From Devosia sp. A8/3-2 (lineage in GTDB: Bacteria; Pseudomonadota; Alphaproteobacteria; Rhizobiales; Devosiaceae), in the NCBI GenBank assembly GCA_025452255.1, contig CP104974.1:868001-932000 (forward strand): a DNA stretch of 64,000 nt, read 5' to 3'. Of this stretch, positions 1 through 10,400 are shown piece after piece. Position 1 is the stretch's first letter. Every line of letters starts with the position of its first letter. The notes beneath the pieces are model-generated. The model was not told where the DNA came from. It saw nothing but the letters and a program-made list of their open reading frames with translations, and searched no databases. Made by a program: the position numbers and the translations under genes.

Positions 1-310
1 TTGCGGGTAGATAGGCTTGGGCATGGATGATTTGTTCATCCAGCAAAATAGGGATGCCCGCGCGCCGGTATTCGTCGCCCTCGAAGGCGTCGAGCACGGC
101 CATGTCGAGGCGGTTGAGGCCACCAATCAGCAGACCGGGGGCAGCCGCGCTGGGGCAGGCGACCAAAGCGGGATAGACCCGGCCCGGATAGGCGACCGCC
201 TTGAAATCTGGTGCGCTGGCGGATTGCAGCGCCGCGATATCAACCGCACGCCCCAGCACCGCCGCCAGCACATCGGCATCCTGCAGGGTTCCATAGGCAA
301 ACAGCAGCAT
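1..310 (-). CDS. Gamma-glutamylcyclotransferase (AIG2/GGCT)-like protein, truncated by window edge
   Basis: Reverse-strand reading from an ATG at 308-310 gives a protein opening MLLFAYGTLQDADVL, the nucleotide-free YGTL substrate-binding loop typical of the GGCT/AIG2 fold. About 70 residues on it has LDAFEGDEYRR, matching the family's LD.FEG.EY.R segment. The C-terminus runs off position 1. An in-frame ATG seven codons upstream (329-331) is an alternative start; neither has a strong ribosome site. Family members cyclise gamma-glutamyl dipeptides or act on related amines. The substrate here cannot be told. Confidence 0.75.
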   Translation of the reverse strand, partial: MLLFAYGTLQDADVLAAVLGRAVDIAALQSASAPDFKAVAYPGRVYPALVACPSAAAPGLLIGGLNRLDMAVLDAFEGDEYRRAGIPILLDEQIIHAQAYLPA

Positions 311-427
311 AGCGGGCAAAGCCAACCTCATGCATAACCACGACAAGACTGTTGCGGGCGCAGCTTTGCTATGCCATAAGCCCGCCCGTGTCGACCGGGC
401 GCCCTAAGGGGCCGCTGACGATCTCGC

Positions 428-516
428 GGAGAGATGGCAGAGTGGTTGAATGCACCGCACTCGAAATGCGGCATGGGGGCAACTCCATCGGGGGTTCGAA
501 TCCCTCTCTCCCGCCA
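428..516 (+). tRNA. tRNA-Ser(CGA)
   Basis: Acceptor strand GGAGAGA, a D-arm with GTGGTTGAAT, anticodon loop with CGA (Ser), a long class-II variable arm, and TTCGAAT T-loop ending in GCCA. The 3' side (502-516) is one base too short: a 5-bp T-stem plus 7-bp acceptor plus discriminator plus CCA needs 16 bases after the T-loop and 15 are present. Restoring one T in the CTCTCT run gives a perfect acceptor pairing with discriminator G. The short form is therefore probably a sequence error. Confidence 0.9.
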
Positions 517-1264
517 TTCTCCCCCTCTTCGGCAGTTTGCTCACATTGGCCCAATAAAGCCGCGATCGCATATCGGCGGTCGGTGGATCGGCTTCGATGT
601 CGATCGCCGGACCCCCGCGGCGTTCGAGTGTCGGCGATACCTGCTCGCGCATTCGGGGCCGCTTCTGAAATGCTCACACCCAAAGCGTAGAGGGCAAAGC
701 CCGGCCCTCTGCGTCGCGCCAATCCTGTTGTTCACTTCTGCCGGGTCTGGGAGGCAGACGTTTGAGGTGTCTGGCAAACGGCCGGCAGCAAGCCGGTCAA
801 TGTGATCTGTGGCAGCTGGGGCGGCGTATAGATCGGGCCCTGCGGGGCTTAGGTGCAGAATGCGGCTGCCGGTCAATGCGGCGCCTGAGGATAATGTTGC
901 GGGCACGGAGCGCACAAAAAAATTCTGATAGTCCTCTGTTTCAAGGACGACCTCCATCAGTTCCGCCCCAAGCATCCTAATTTCTCCCGAATAGCCAAGC
1001 TCTGCAGCGCCAGCAGTTGAGGACCTGCACGCTGCCCTGTGCGGATTGCAGGAACATTGCGTGCGTCGCGTATCGCCGCGTTGACGCCGGCGCAATGCTC
1101 CCAGAATTGCCGGCCGCATGCAGGCGTAATGCAGGCGTAATGTGGCGCTGTGCATTGCTTGAATGTCGGGCCAGCGACCGGATTGCCGCGGATCAAGCGG
1201 CCGATCCATCGCGCGACTTTGCCGACATGAATGCCCCATGCCGCAGAATCGACTGGAGTTTTGT
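517..1264. other. Stretch with no confidently supported gene
   Basis: Roughly 750 bases between the tRNA and the MipA/OmpV gene. A reverse-strand open frame covers 541-1239, but its composition (many Arg, Cys, Pro, His) and lack of any recognisable motif look like a chance frame. A small direct repeat of AGGCGTAATGC lies near 1120-1140. No RNA gene or clear promoter was recognised. A degraded gene is possible. Confidence 0.4.
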
Positions 1265-2089
1265 ATGCGTCGTCACAACCACCTGCTGCTCACCGTAGCA
1301 TTGGGCTCCGCGCTTGGCGGACCCGCCTATGCTGCCGATTTCGATGTCTATGGTGGCGCACCGGCTGAGCTTGCGCCCATTCAGCCGGCCTCCGATTTTG
1401 TCTTCATTCTTGGCTTGGGCGTCGGTGCCGCGCCGGCCTATGAAGGCGCCTCCGACTACAAGATGACGTTCAAACCCATTATCGATATTGAACGGCTGCG
1501 CTGGGGTTGGATCGATGTCGGCGGCGATGAGCCCGGCGGCTTTCAGTTTTCGCCATCCATCAGCCATGAGGGCAAGCGCATCAGCGGCGACCATGCGGCC
1601 CTGAACGGACTAGACAATGTGGACGCGACCTATGCTCTGGGTGCCCGGGTCGGCTATGAATTTGTGTTCAACGAGGCAATCAGCGCGGAAGTCTATGGCG
1701 CGGCGCGTTATGCCTTTGGGGGCGCTGAGGGCCTGATCGGGGAAGCCGGAGTGGACATAACGGCAAAGCTCTCCCCGCAGCTCGAAATCATCGGCGGTCC
1801 GGTCGTCAACTTCGCCTCGGAAGATTACATGGACACCTATTTCGGGGTGAGCGAGGTCGAATCCGCTGCGACGGGCGGGCGCTCGGGCGCCTTTGATCCG
1901 GCCGGCGGCATCAAGTCGGCGGGAATCCAGCTCGAAGCACGGTATGAGTTCATCCCCGACACTTTCGTCAGCCTCAATGCCTCCTACACAACCTATCTGG
2001 GCGATGCGCGGGAATCCCCGATCGTCAAGGCGGGCAGCGAAAACCAGTTTACGGTCGGCATGGGCCTAGCGCGCCGGTTCTCGTTCTAG
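1265..2089 (+). CDS. MipA/OmpV family outer-membrane protein
   Basis: 274 residues beginning MRRHNHLLLTVALG, a Sec signal peptide with probable cleavage after PAYA (about residue 20). The mature part has the family's opening GLGVGAAPAYEGASDYK, alternating beta-strand residues throughout, and a C-terminal aromatic (RRFSF), typical of outer-membrane beta barrels. The start has GGAG seven bases upstream. The family scaffolds murein synthesis or acts as a porin. It sits just upstream of a response regulator/kinase pair, an arrangement often seen for mipA-like genes, and may be under their control (inference). Confidence 0.88.
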   Translation: MRRHNHLLLTVALGSALGGPAYAADFDVYGGAPAELAPIQPASDFVFILGLGVGAAPAYEGASDYKMTFKPIIDIERLRWGWIDVGGDEPGGFQFSPSISHEGKRISGDHAALNGLDNVDATYALGARVGYEFVFNEAISAEVYGAARYAFGGAEGLIGEAGVDITAKLSPQLEIIGGPVVNFASEDYMDTYFGVSEVESAATGGRSGAFDPAGGIKSAGIQLEARYEFIPDTFVSLNASYTTYLGDARESPIVKAGSENQFTVGMGLARRFSF

Positions 2090-2237
2090 CACGGGCAATT
2101 GCCAGCACATTGGGTGCGCCTGCTATCGGGGCCCTGATCGGCACGTGCTACACTAACAGGCCCGCCAGATGGGGTGGTCGCATCGCTGCAATGCGGCCAT
2201 TATCTGCCGAGTGACGGCGCACCCATAGAGAACGTTC

Positions 2238-2906
2238 ATGCGCGTATTGCTTGTCGAAGATGAGACGGACATGGCCCGGGCCCTGATCGCCGCCCTCGGC
2301 CGGCAGGATATCTCGGTGGATCACGCCGCCACGCTCGAAATTGCCGGGGAAGCGGCGCTCAACGGGGTCTATGATGTCGCCTTGCTCGATCGCAAACTGC
2401 CCGATGGCGACGGTCTTTCGCTGATCCCGCTGCTGCGTCGTGTGCAGGAGGGGCTGCCGATCATTGTCCTTTCCGCCCTCAGCTCATCCGACCATCGGGT
2501 GGCGGGGCTCGATATCGGGGCGGACGACTATATCTCCAAGCCGTTCTCGACGGACGAATTACTGGCACGCATTCGCGCCATATTGCGCCGCCCGGCCCAG
2601 CTGGGCGAAACCTTCATCACGCTGGGCGAGCTCCGTTTCAATCTCACCGCGCGGTGTGCCGAGATCAACGGCGTCCTGCTGAATCTGACGCGCCGCGAAA
2701 CACTGGCCCCGGAAGCCCTGATGCGCCGCGCCGGCTGCACCGTGTCACGCAGTGCGTTGGAAGAGGCGATTTACGGTTTCGACGACGAAATTGCTTCCAA
2801 TGCGCTCGACACGCACATTTCCCGGCTGCGCGGAAAACTAGCCGGTGGCGAGGTTGCCATCCACGCTATCAAGGGCTTGGGTTACGTGATCCGAGCCGTC
2901 TCGTGA
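2238..2906 (+). CDS. OmpR/PhoB-family response regulator
   Basis: 222 residues. Receiver domain at 1-115: acidic pocket VEDE near residue 7, phospho-acceptor Asp51 in LLDRKLPDGDG, conserved Lys in ISKPF. Winged-helix DNA-binding domain at about 130-222 ends in the usual KGLGYVI strand. The stop overlaps the GTG start of the kinase (GTGA), so the two are co-translated. LTRRETLAPEALMR has Pro (CCG) where the family has Leu, in a CCCGG that would be CCTGG; see the CCWGG finding. Confidence 0.93.
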   Translation: MRVLLVEDETDMARALIAALGRQDISVDHAATLEIAGEAALNGVYDVALLDRKLPDGDGLSLIPLLRRVQEGLPIIVLSALSSSDHRVAGLDIGADDYISKPFSTDELLARIRAILRRPAQLGETFITLGELRFNLTARCAEINGVLLNLTRRETLAPEALMRRAGCTVSRSALEEAIYGFDDEIASNALDTHISRLRGKLAGGEVAIHAIKGLGYVIRAVS

Positions 2907-4249
2907 GCAGGGCGGCGCAACGATCTCTGCGCGGCGCGCTGACCTGCAACATGATTGTCATGCAGATGATCGTGGTTATTGCGTTCGCTTTTGTTGTCAC
3001 GATCCCGATGCTGAACTTGATCTTTGGCGACGATGAACTGGACGACGGGGCTATCGCGACCATCGCCGCTGCTGTTCAGCGCGACCCTGAAGGCGGTCTT
3101 CGATTGACCGCCTCTTCCAGGTTACAAGATATTCAGTCCGGGCATCCACGCTTCTGGTTTTTTGTCATGGATGGCGCGGGAAACGGGGTGAGTTACGGCC
3201 CTGTGCCGCTCCCGATCGATACTCTGGCCACAGATCTTTCGCCCCTCAACTCCGGCAACATTTCCGGCGTCAGCCCGACAGAGACCCTTGCAGCGATCCT
3301 TCGCCAGCACGACAGTGCGGCCGGAAACTTGTGGATCATAACGGGTGGCGGCCCAACAGGGGCGATCAGCGTTTTTGTGGATGCCTTTGCCAGCCCGATT
3401 TTCATGGCGTTTGTTTTGTTTCTCAGCGTGGCGTCGCTGCTGGTCATTCCCCGTTTTGTCAAACACCAACTCAAGGGGTTGGAAGATCTGTCGGCGGAAG
3501 CCGACAAGATCGACGTCAAGCAACAGGGCGCTCGCCTGTCGTCGAATCAGGTGCCCAGCGAGCTGCAACCGCTGATGCGTGCAGTGAATGCCGCGTTCCA
3601 GCGGCTCGACGAGGGTATCGATCGCCAGCATCGCTTCATGGCCGATGCGGCTCATGAACTCAGGACGCCAATCGCCATTCTGCAGGTGAATCTCGAAATG
3701 CTGCCGCCCTCCCCAGACCAGCGCAGGCTGCTCGTCAATGTGGCGAGGTTGGGCAGCATGGCCGACCAATTGCTCGACCTGCAGCGCATGAGCCCGGGAT
3801 CGGCGGCCCTGCAACGGCTAAACCCGGTGGAGCTGGCGTCCGGGGTCACGGCCGATGTGGCCCCGCTGGCCACCGCTGCAGGCGATGACGTGTCCTTCCG
3901 AGCCGAGTCGGAGAGCGTCTATGTCATGGGCGACAGCAATGCATTGTCGCGCGCCTGTCCAATCTCATCCAGAACGCGATCGCGCATGGCGGGGAAGGCG
4001 CAAGAATTCGGGTTCAGGTTTACCCCGACGGGCGGCTGCAGGTCGCCGATTCTGGGCCCGTGCATCGCCCCTGCCGATCGCGACGAAATTTTCGAGCCCT
4101 TCCACCGTGTCAGACCACGCCAACACGGCGCCGGCCTCGGCTTGAGCATCGTGACCGACATCGTGCGCCACCACCGGGGCAGCATAGCCGTTCTCGACGC
4201 TCCGGAAGGGGGCGCCCTGTTTGAAGTATCCTTGCCCATTGTGCCTTAG
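2903..4249 (+). CDS. Sensor histidine kinase (two compensating frameshifts in the catalytic domain)
   Basis: Starts at GTG 2903 overlapping the regulator stop. Membrane segment near residues 12-35, a periplasmic sensor region, a second membrane segment near 165-185, then the H-box ADAAHELRTPIAIL with His251. The N-box is unreadable in frame: one base is missing near 3952 and one extra is present near 4060. Reading the middle 110 bases in the other frame restores LSNLIQNAIAHGGEGARI and VADSGPG. After that the G1/G2 region (EIFEPFHR, GAGLGLSIV) is in frame. It phosphorylates the adjacent regulator. The signal is unknown. Confidence 0.88.
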   Translation: MSRAAQRSLRGALTCNMIVMQMIVVIAFAFVVTIPMLNLIFGDDELDDGAIATIAAAVQRDPEGGLRLTASSRLQDIQSGHPRFWFFVMDGAGNGVSYGPVPLPIDTLATDLSPLNSGNISGVSPTETLAAILRQHDSAAGNLWIITGGGPTGAISVFVDAFASPIFMAFVLFLSVASLLVIPRFVKHQLKGLEDLSAEADKIDVKQQGARLSSNQVPSELQPLMRAVNAAFQRLDEGIDRQHRFMADAAHELRTPIAILQVNLEMLPPSPDQRRLLVNVARLGSMADQLLDLQRMSPGSAALQRLNPVELASGVTADVAPLATAAGDDVSFRAESESVYVMGDSNALSRACPISSRTRSRMAGKAQEFGFRFTPTGGCRSPILGPCIAPADRDEIFEPFHRVRPRQHGAGLGLSIVTDIVRHHRGSIAVLDAPEGGALFEVSLPIVP

Positions 4250-4330
4250 CCAAGGGGAGACGGCTGGGCCGTTTCGCGCTACCATTATTGATAATGATGT
4301 CTTCCGCTTTTCCGAACTGGGGTCTTTTCA

Positions 4331-5311
4331 ATGGCTATGAGCATTCTTTTCATCGGCGGTACGGGCCAGATTTCCTATCCCTGTGTCGAGCGGGCGGTGG
4401 CCCGGGGCCATGAGGTCAGCGTCTATAATCGGGGCAAAAGGGGCGGCGCATTGCCGGCGGGGGTTACCTCGATCATCGGCGAGCTCGGCGGGCCGGACTA
4501 TGCCGATCTGGCCAAGGCCAATTATGACGTTGTCTGCCAGTTTATCGCTTTCACGCCCGATCAGGTGGCGCGGGACATCGAGGTGTTTTCGGGCCATTGC
4601 GGCCAATATGTCTTCATCTCGTCGGCATCGGTTTATGAAAAGCCGGCGAGCCATTATGTGATCACCGAGCGGACCCCGGCGGTCAATCCATACTGGCCCT
4701 ATAGCCGAGCCAAGATTGCCTGCGAAGACTTGCTCAAGGGCACGCAAAACCCGGACTGGACCATTGTCCGGCCCAGCCACACCGTGCGCACGGGGCTGCC
4801 TATCATGATGGGCGATAGCGATATCATGGCCGAGCGCATGCTGGATGGTGAGCCTACGATTGTGGCGGGCGATGGCCACACGCCCCGGACCTTGACCCGG
4901 TCGGTGGATTTCGCTGTGCCGTTTGTCGGGCTGTTCGGCAAGCCGGCGGCCTTGAACGAGATTTTCCACATCACCAATGATCGCGCCCATATCTGGGACG
5001 ATATCCAGAAGGCCATCGCCGAGCTGCTGGGCGTTGAGGCCAAGATCGTGCATGTGCCGACGGATACCCTGATCCGCTACAACCCGGAATGGGTGGGGCC
5101 GTTGACCGGCGACAAGGCTCGGACGGCGATCTTTGACAATTCCAAGGTCAAGAGCGTGGCGGGGGATTTTACCTGTGCCGAAAGCCTTGATGACATCCTG
5201 GCCGAGCCGATCATGCATCTCAAGCAGCGCCCGGCCACCAATCGTCCGCCCAAGGGCGAGTTCGATGCCTTGGTCGATCGGATCTGCCGAGCGCAATTGG
5301 CGCTTGCCTAA
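4331..5311 (+). CDS. NAD-dependent epimerase/dehydratase (extended SDR)
   Basis: 326 residues. N-terminal Rossmann motif ILFIGGTGQISYP then ERAVARGHEVSVYNRG; active-site Ser in FISSASVYE and a YSRAK motif (YxxxK) near residue 122. Closest in style to the CSP41/nucleoside-diphosphate-sugar epimerase group. Monocistronic, 80 bases after the kinase. The substrate cannot be deduced. Contains one of the few intact CCTGG sites in the window (5197-5201). Confidence 0.88.
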   Translation: MAMSILFIGGTGQISYPCVERAVARGHEVSVYNRGKRGGALPAGVTSIIGELGGPDYADLAKANYDVVCQFIAFTPDQVARDIEVFSGHCGQYVFISSASVYEKPASHYVITERTPAVNPYWPYSRAKIACEDLLKGTQNPDWTIVRPSHTVRTGLPIMMGDSDIMAERMLDGEPTIVAGDGHTPRTLTRSVDFAVPFVGLFGKPAALNEIFHITNDRAHIWDDIQKAIAELLGVEAKIVHVPTDTLIRYNPEWVGPLTGDKARTAIFDNSKVKSVAGDFTCAESLDDILAEPIMHLKQRPATNRPPKGEFDALVDRICRAQLALA

Positions 5312-5502
5312 GCCCGGATTGCAGCGCGGTATTTGCTTTTGGCGATGCCGCGCCGCCAATTCTGGCCGGCAAAGTGAAGCTGGGAGGACAGTGGCCGGAG
5401 CGTCGGAGTAAGGGCTCTAAGCATCGCGCGATTATTGAAGGCCCGATGCTGCATGCCTGCTGCACCGGCAACGCATTTGACAAAGGCATGTGTCGTAATT
5501 AA

Positions 5503-5524
5503 TTACTGACTAGTCGGTCAATAA
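5503..5524. promoter_or_regulatory. Palindromic operator upstream of TetR gene
   Basis: TTAcTGAC-TAGTCG-GTCAaTAA, a 22-base inverted repeat ending 14 bases before the TetR start. TGAC...GTCA half-sites are typical of AcrR/TetR operators, so this probably mediates autorepression and control of the downstream efflux genes. Confidence 0.65.
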
Positions 5525-5538
5525 CCCAGCGCAGTACC

Positions 5539-6110
5539 ATGGCACGCCCCGGGACAATCGATCTCGACCGAGTTCTTGATGCCGGGGAACGGGTGGTCAT
5601 GCGCGATGGCGCTTCAAATCTGACCCTTGATGCGGTGGCTGCCGAGGCTGGGATCAGCAAGGGCAGCGTGCTCTATGATTGCAAGAGCAAGCACGCCCTG
5701 ATCCAGGGCGATTATCGAGCGCAAGATTGCCAACGAAGACAAGAAAATCGCCGACGCCGTTGCCGCGCTGAGCGGGCAGAAGAATGCCGAGATTCGCGGG
5801 CGTATTGCAGGTTGCCGCACACTGGCTGGAAGAAGAAGCCGAGCCGGTCGCGCTGCAGCTGTGTTCGGCGCTTGCCCAAGACGAAGATCTGCAATGCCTG
5901 ATACGGGCGAGCTTGGACCAAACTTTGGCCAGAGTGGCCGATACCTCAGAAAATCCGGGTGCTGCCTCGGTCGCGCTGCTGGCGCTGGAGGGGCTGCGGT
6001 CCCTGCATCTGATGGGGTTTCACAAGTGGTCCGCGGCCGAGTTTACCGGGCTGCTCGCTGAAATCGAACGCGTCGCAATTACGCAGGGTGATAGCTCCCC
6101 ACCAGCTTAA
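5539..6110 (+). CDS. TetR/AcrR-family regulator (two frameshifts as read)
   Basis: Starts MARPGTIDLDRVLDAGE with a classic TetR helix-turn-helix (LTLDAVAAEAGISKGSVLY). The frame breaks at CCAGGG (5703-5708, one G too many; expected ALIQAIIERKIANEDK) and again near 5812. The C-terminal effector domain continues in the third frame (VAAHWLEEEAEPVALQL... to 6110). Full span is about 190 codons, normal for the family. It is followed by an RND adaptor and pump and preceded by a palindromic operator, so it probably represses that efflux operon. Confidence 0.82.
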
Positions 6111-6220
6111 TCTTACTTTCCATCTCCCCCGGGTTTGGGCTTTCCCAGTGCTGCAAGGCGATTCTGGGTAGGCCTTCCTTTGTCCGCAAAATCTGCTCTG
6201 CCAAAATTTGGATATTTATC

Positions 6221-7418
6221 ATGAAGGCGATTAGCTCCACGGCCAAGGCTGCAAGCGTACTCGCGCTACTGACTTTTATTGCAGCCTGCACCGAGTCCAA
6301 CAGCGCTCCCCGGGCCGCCCCCGGCGCTCCACCCCCGATGCCCGTCAGTTTCGTCGAGGTGAAACCCGAGCAATTGGCGATCACCAATCAATTGCCGGGC
6401 CGGATCGCGCCGACACGCATCGCCGAGGTTCGCCCGCGCGTCTCGGGCATCATCATCGAACGCGTGTTCGAGCAGGGCAGCACCGTCGAGGAAGGCGATG
6501 TGCTCTACCGCATCGATCCGGCGCCGTTCCAGCTGCAGGTCGATAGTGCCCGGGCCAGCCGCGATCGCGCCTTGGCACTGCAGACGCAGGCCCGCCAGCA
6601 AGCGAGCCGCGCCATTGCCTCGCGGGAACGCAATATCGGCACCGAGCAGAATGCCGATAGCGCCGAGGCTGCCCCGGCTTCGGCCAATGCCGATGTTGCG
6701 CTGGCCGAAGTGGCGCTCGCCCGTGCCAAGCTCAATCTTGAATATGCCGAGGTCAAGGCACCGATCTCGGGCCGCATCGGGGGCGCATTGGTCACCGAAG
6801 GCGCGCTGGTCAATGCCGGTAGCGGGGAAAACCTCGCGATCATCCAGCAGCTCGATCCGGTCTATGCCGATTTCACCCAGCCCTCCAACGAGATGCTGCG
6901 CCTGCGCAATGCCCCGGAAGCTGGCACATTGGCCAGCCTTGCGCCGGGTGAAGCCAGCGTCAAGCTGCTGATGGATGATGACAGCACCTATGCCCATGCC
7001 GGCCGCCTGTTGTTTTCGGGCGCGGCAGTCGATGCCAGCACCGGACAGGTGACCTTGCGGGCCGAAATCCCCAATCCAGACGATAATCTGCTGCCCGGCA
7101 TGTATGTGCGGGTGCTGCTGGACCAGTGGCGTGCAAAGCGGCGCATTCGCCGTGCCCCAGCAGGCGGTGCAGCGCGATGCGGGCGGGCAGTCCCAGCTCT
7201 ATATCGTGGGTGCGGACAATGTCGTGGAATTGCGCACGGTCACTGTCGGCCGTTCCATCGGCTCCCGCTCGGTGATCGAGAAGGGCCTGATCGCTGGCGA
7301 TCGGGTGGTTGTCGAGGGCGTGCAGAAAATCCGGCCGGGCTCTCCGGTCGCGCCAGAACCATGGACGCCACCGGCAGCGGTGGTAGCGGCTGCCGCTGCT
7401 GAAACTCCCGCAAGCTAA
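6221..7418 (+). CDS. RND efflux periplasmic adaptor lipoprotein (one frameshift)
   Basis: About 399 codons. Lipoprotein signal with lipobox IAAC (Cys23), then the HlyD/AcrA pattern: barrel-lipoyl half VRPRVSGIIIERVFEQGSTV, a coiled hairpin (residues about 105-170), second lipoyl half EVKAPISGRIGGALVTEGA, and beta-barrel PGMYVRVLLDQ. One extra T at 7127 turns the expected CCAGGGC into CCAGTGGC and shifts the frame; after it the reading resumes with GVQSGAFAVPQQAV to the stop at 7418. Links the inner-membrane pump to an outer-membrane channel not encoded here. Confidence 0.9.
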
Positions 7419-7429
7419 GGTCGCTTTTT

Positions 7430-10400
7430 ATGGCACAATTCTTTATAGGCCGGCCCATCTTTGCATGGGTCGTGGCCATCTTCATCATGCTGGCGGGCAT
7501 TATCGCCCTGCCGCAATTGCCCATCGCCCAATATCCCAATGTGGCCCCGCCACAGGTGACGATTAACGTGGTCTATCCCGGCGCTTCGCCCGAGGACATG
7601 TATCAAAGCGTGACCCGGCCGATCGAAGAAGAAATGAATGGCGTGGAAGGCGCCATGTATTTCGAATCCACCTCGGACTCATCAGGTTCGGTGACCGTGA
7701 CTGTGACGTTCGAGCCGGGCACGGAGTCGAGCCGAGCCGCCAATGACGTGCAGAATGCCGTCCGCCGGGTGGAAGCACGGCTGCCCCAGATCGTGACGCA
7801 ACAGGGCATTCAGGTGCAGGAGGCCGGCAGCGGCTTTCTGATGATGGTGGGCCCGGTGTCCACCGATGGCGCGCTCGATGTGGTGGGGCTGGGCGACTAT
7901 CTCAGCCGCAACGTGCTGGGCGAAATCCGGCGCTGTCGAAGGCGTCGGCCGGGCCCAGCTCTTCGCCTCCCAGCGCGCCATGCGCGTCTGGGTCGATCCC
8001 GACAAGATGACCAGCCTGAACCTGAGCACTCAGGAAGTGACGGCCGCCATCCAATCGCAGAATGCCCGAGTTACGGCCGGGCGGATTGGCGCGCAGCCGA
8101 ACCCGATTGCTCAGCAGGTTTCGGCTACCGTTCTGGTCAGTGGCCAATTGCGCACGCCGGAGGAATTCGGCTCGATCGTGCTGCGGGCCAATCCCGATGG
8201 CTCCTCGGTCCGCCTGCGTGATGTGGCGCGGATCGAAGTGGGGGCGGAAAGCTACAATTTCGCAACGCGGATCGACGGCAAGCCTGCGGCCGCCCCGGCT
8301 GTGCAATTGTCCCCCTCGGGCAATGCGCTGGCAACCTCCGAAGGCGTTCGCCATCGCATGGAGGAATTGGCGGAATTCTTCCCGCCCGGGGTCGAATATG
8401 TGATCCCCTATGACACATCACCATTTGTCGAGGTCTCGATCGAAAAGGTGCTCCACACCTTGATCGAGGCCATCGGCCTTGTCTTCATCGTGATGTTCGT
8501 CTTCCTGCAGAATTTCCGCTACACGCTGATCCCCACCCCGGTGGTGCCGGTCGCGCTGCTTGGCACGGTCGGCGTCATGCTGATCACCGGATTTTCTATC
8601 AACGTTCTGACCATGTTCGCCATGGTGCTGGCGATCGGTATTCTGGTCGATGACGCCATTGTGGTGGTGGAGAATGTTGAACGCATCATGGCCGAAGAGG
8701 GCCTGTCGCCCAAGGATGCGACGCGCAAGGCCATGAAGCAGATTACCGGCGCCATTATCGGTATTACGCTGGTGCTGGCGGCGGTGTTCGTGCCCATGGC
8801 TTTCTTCCCCGGCGCGGTCGGGGTGATCTATCAGCAGTTCAGCATCACCATGGTGGTGTCGATCCTGATCTCGGGCTTCCTCGCCCTGTCGCTGACACCG
8901 GCTTTGTGCGCCACCTTTCTCAAGCCCATCAAGCCGGGCCATCACGAGAAGAAGGGGCCGTTCGGCTGGTTCAATCGTGGGCTGAAAAGCACGACCAATG
9001 GCTATGCCAAGGGCGTGGGCTGGCTGGTCAATCGGGCGGGCCGCTTCATGGTGGTCTATCTGGCTTTGCTGGTCGGGCTGGGCTGGGGTTATCTGCAGCT
9101 CCCCTCGGACTTCCTGCCCAATGAAGATCAGGGCTTTGTCATCGTCGACATGCAGGCGCCCACTGACGCCAGCAGCAATCGTGCCCGCGAGATCTCCAAC
9201 CGGTGGAAGATATTTTCCGCCGGAAGCGGCCGTCGAGAGCATGATCGTCGTCAATGGCTTCAGCTTTTCGGGTGCCGGCGACAATGCGGGCTCGGCCTTC
9301 ATCACCTTCAAGGATTGGAAAGACCGCGACGCCAACAATTCCGCCTGTGCCATTGCCGGGCGGGCCAACGGCGCCCTGTTCGGGCTCAAGGATGCCATTT
9401 CCTTTGCCCTGTCCCCTCCGGCCATCCGGGGCCCGGGCACGTCCAACGGCTTCTCCTTCCGCCTGCAGGATCGTGGCGGGTTGGGGCAGACGGCGCTACT
9501 GGCGGGCAGTGACCAATTGATGGCGGCGGCTTCGCAAAGCCCCGTGCTGGCGGGTCTGCGTGTCGAAGGCATGCCGGCCGCGGCTCAGGTCAGTCTGGTG
9601 ATCGACCGTGAAAAGGCCAATACGCTGGGCGTGAGCTTTGCGGCGATCAATGCCACGATCTCGTCCAATCTGGGCTCGTCCTATGCCAATGACTTCCCCA
9701 ATGCGGGCCGTATGCAGCGGGTGACCGTGCAGGCGGACCAGACCAGCGCATGCAGGTGGAGGATTTGCTCAAGCTCAATGTCGCCAATAGTTCGGGCAGC
9801 ATGGTGCCGCTGTCGTCCTTTGCGACGGCGGAATGGCAGCGCGGTTCGTCCCAAGTGGTGGGCTATAACGGCTATCCGTCAGTCCGCATCGGCGGGGCGG
9901 CGGCGCCGGGCTATTCGTCGGGCGATGCCATTGCCGAGATGGAACGGCTGGTCGGCGAATTGCCGAACGGCTTTGGCTATGAATGGACCGGCCAGTCGCT
10001 GGAAGAAATCCAGTCGGGTTCGCAAGCGCCCCTGCTGGTTGGGCTGATCATCATCTTCGTGTTCCTGCTCTTGGCAGCGCTCTACGAAAGCTGGTCGATC
10101 CCGCTATCGGTCATGCTCGTCGTGCCCCGGGCGTCTTGGGATCGGTGATCGCGGTCTATATGCGCTGACATGCCCAATGACGTTTACTTCAAGGTCGGGC
10201 TGATCACGATCATCGGGCTATCGGCGAAAAACGCCATCCTGATCATCGAGTTCGCCAAGGATTTGCGGGCCCGGGGCATGCCATTGCTGCAGGCGACAAT
10301 CGAAGCCTCGAAGCTGCGCTTCCGCCCGATCCTGATGACGTCGCTGGCCTTTACCCCGGGCGTGGTGCCGCTCGCCATTGCCACCGGCGCCAGCGCCGCC

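Noticed and set aside
541..1239. 232-codon reverse-strand open frame after tRNA-Ser
   Set aside because: Composition is Arg/Cys/Pro/His-rich with no motif, no ribosome site and no homologous pattern I recognise; it reads as a chance frame in GC-rich DNA. A degraded gene cannot be excluded.
8418..9572. 384-codon reverse-strand frame across the RND pump
   Set aside because: Antisense shadow of the pump gene, rich in His/Arg/Gln and without domains.
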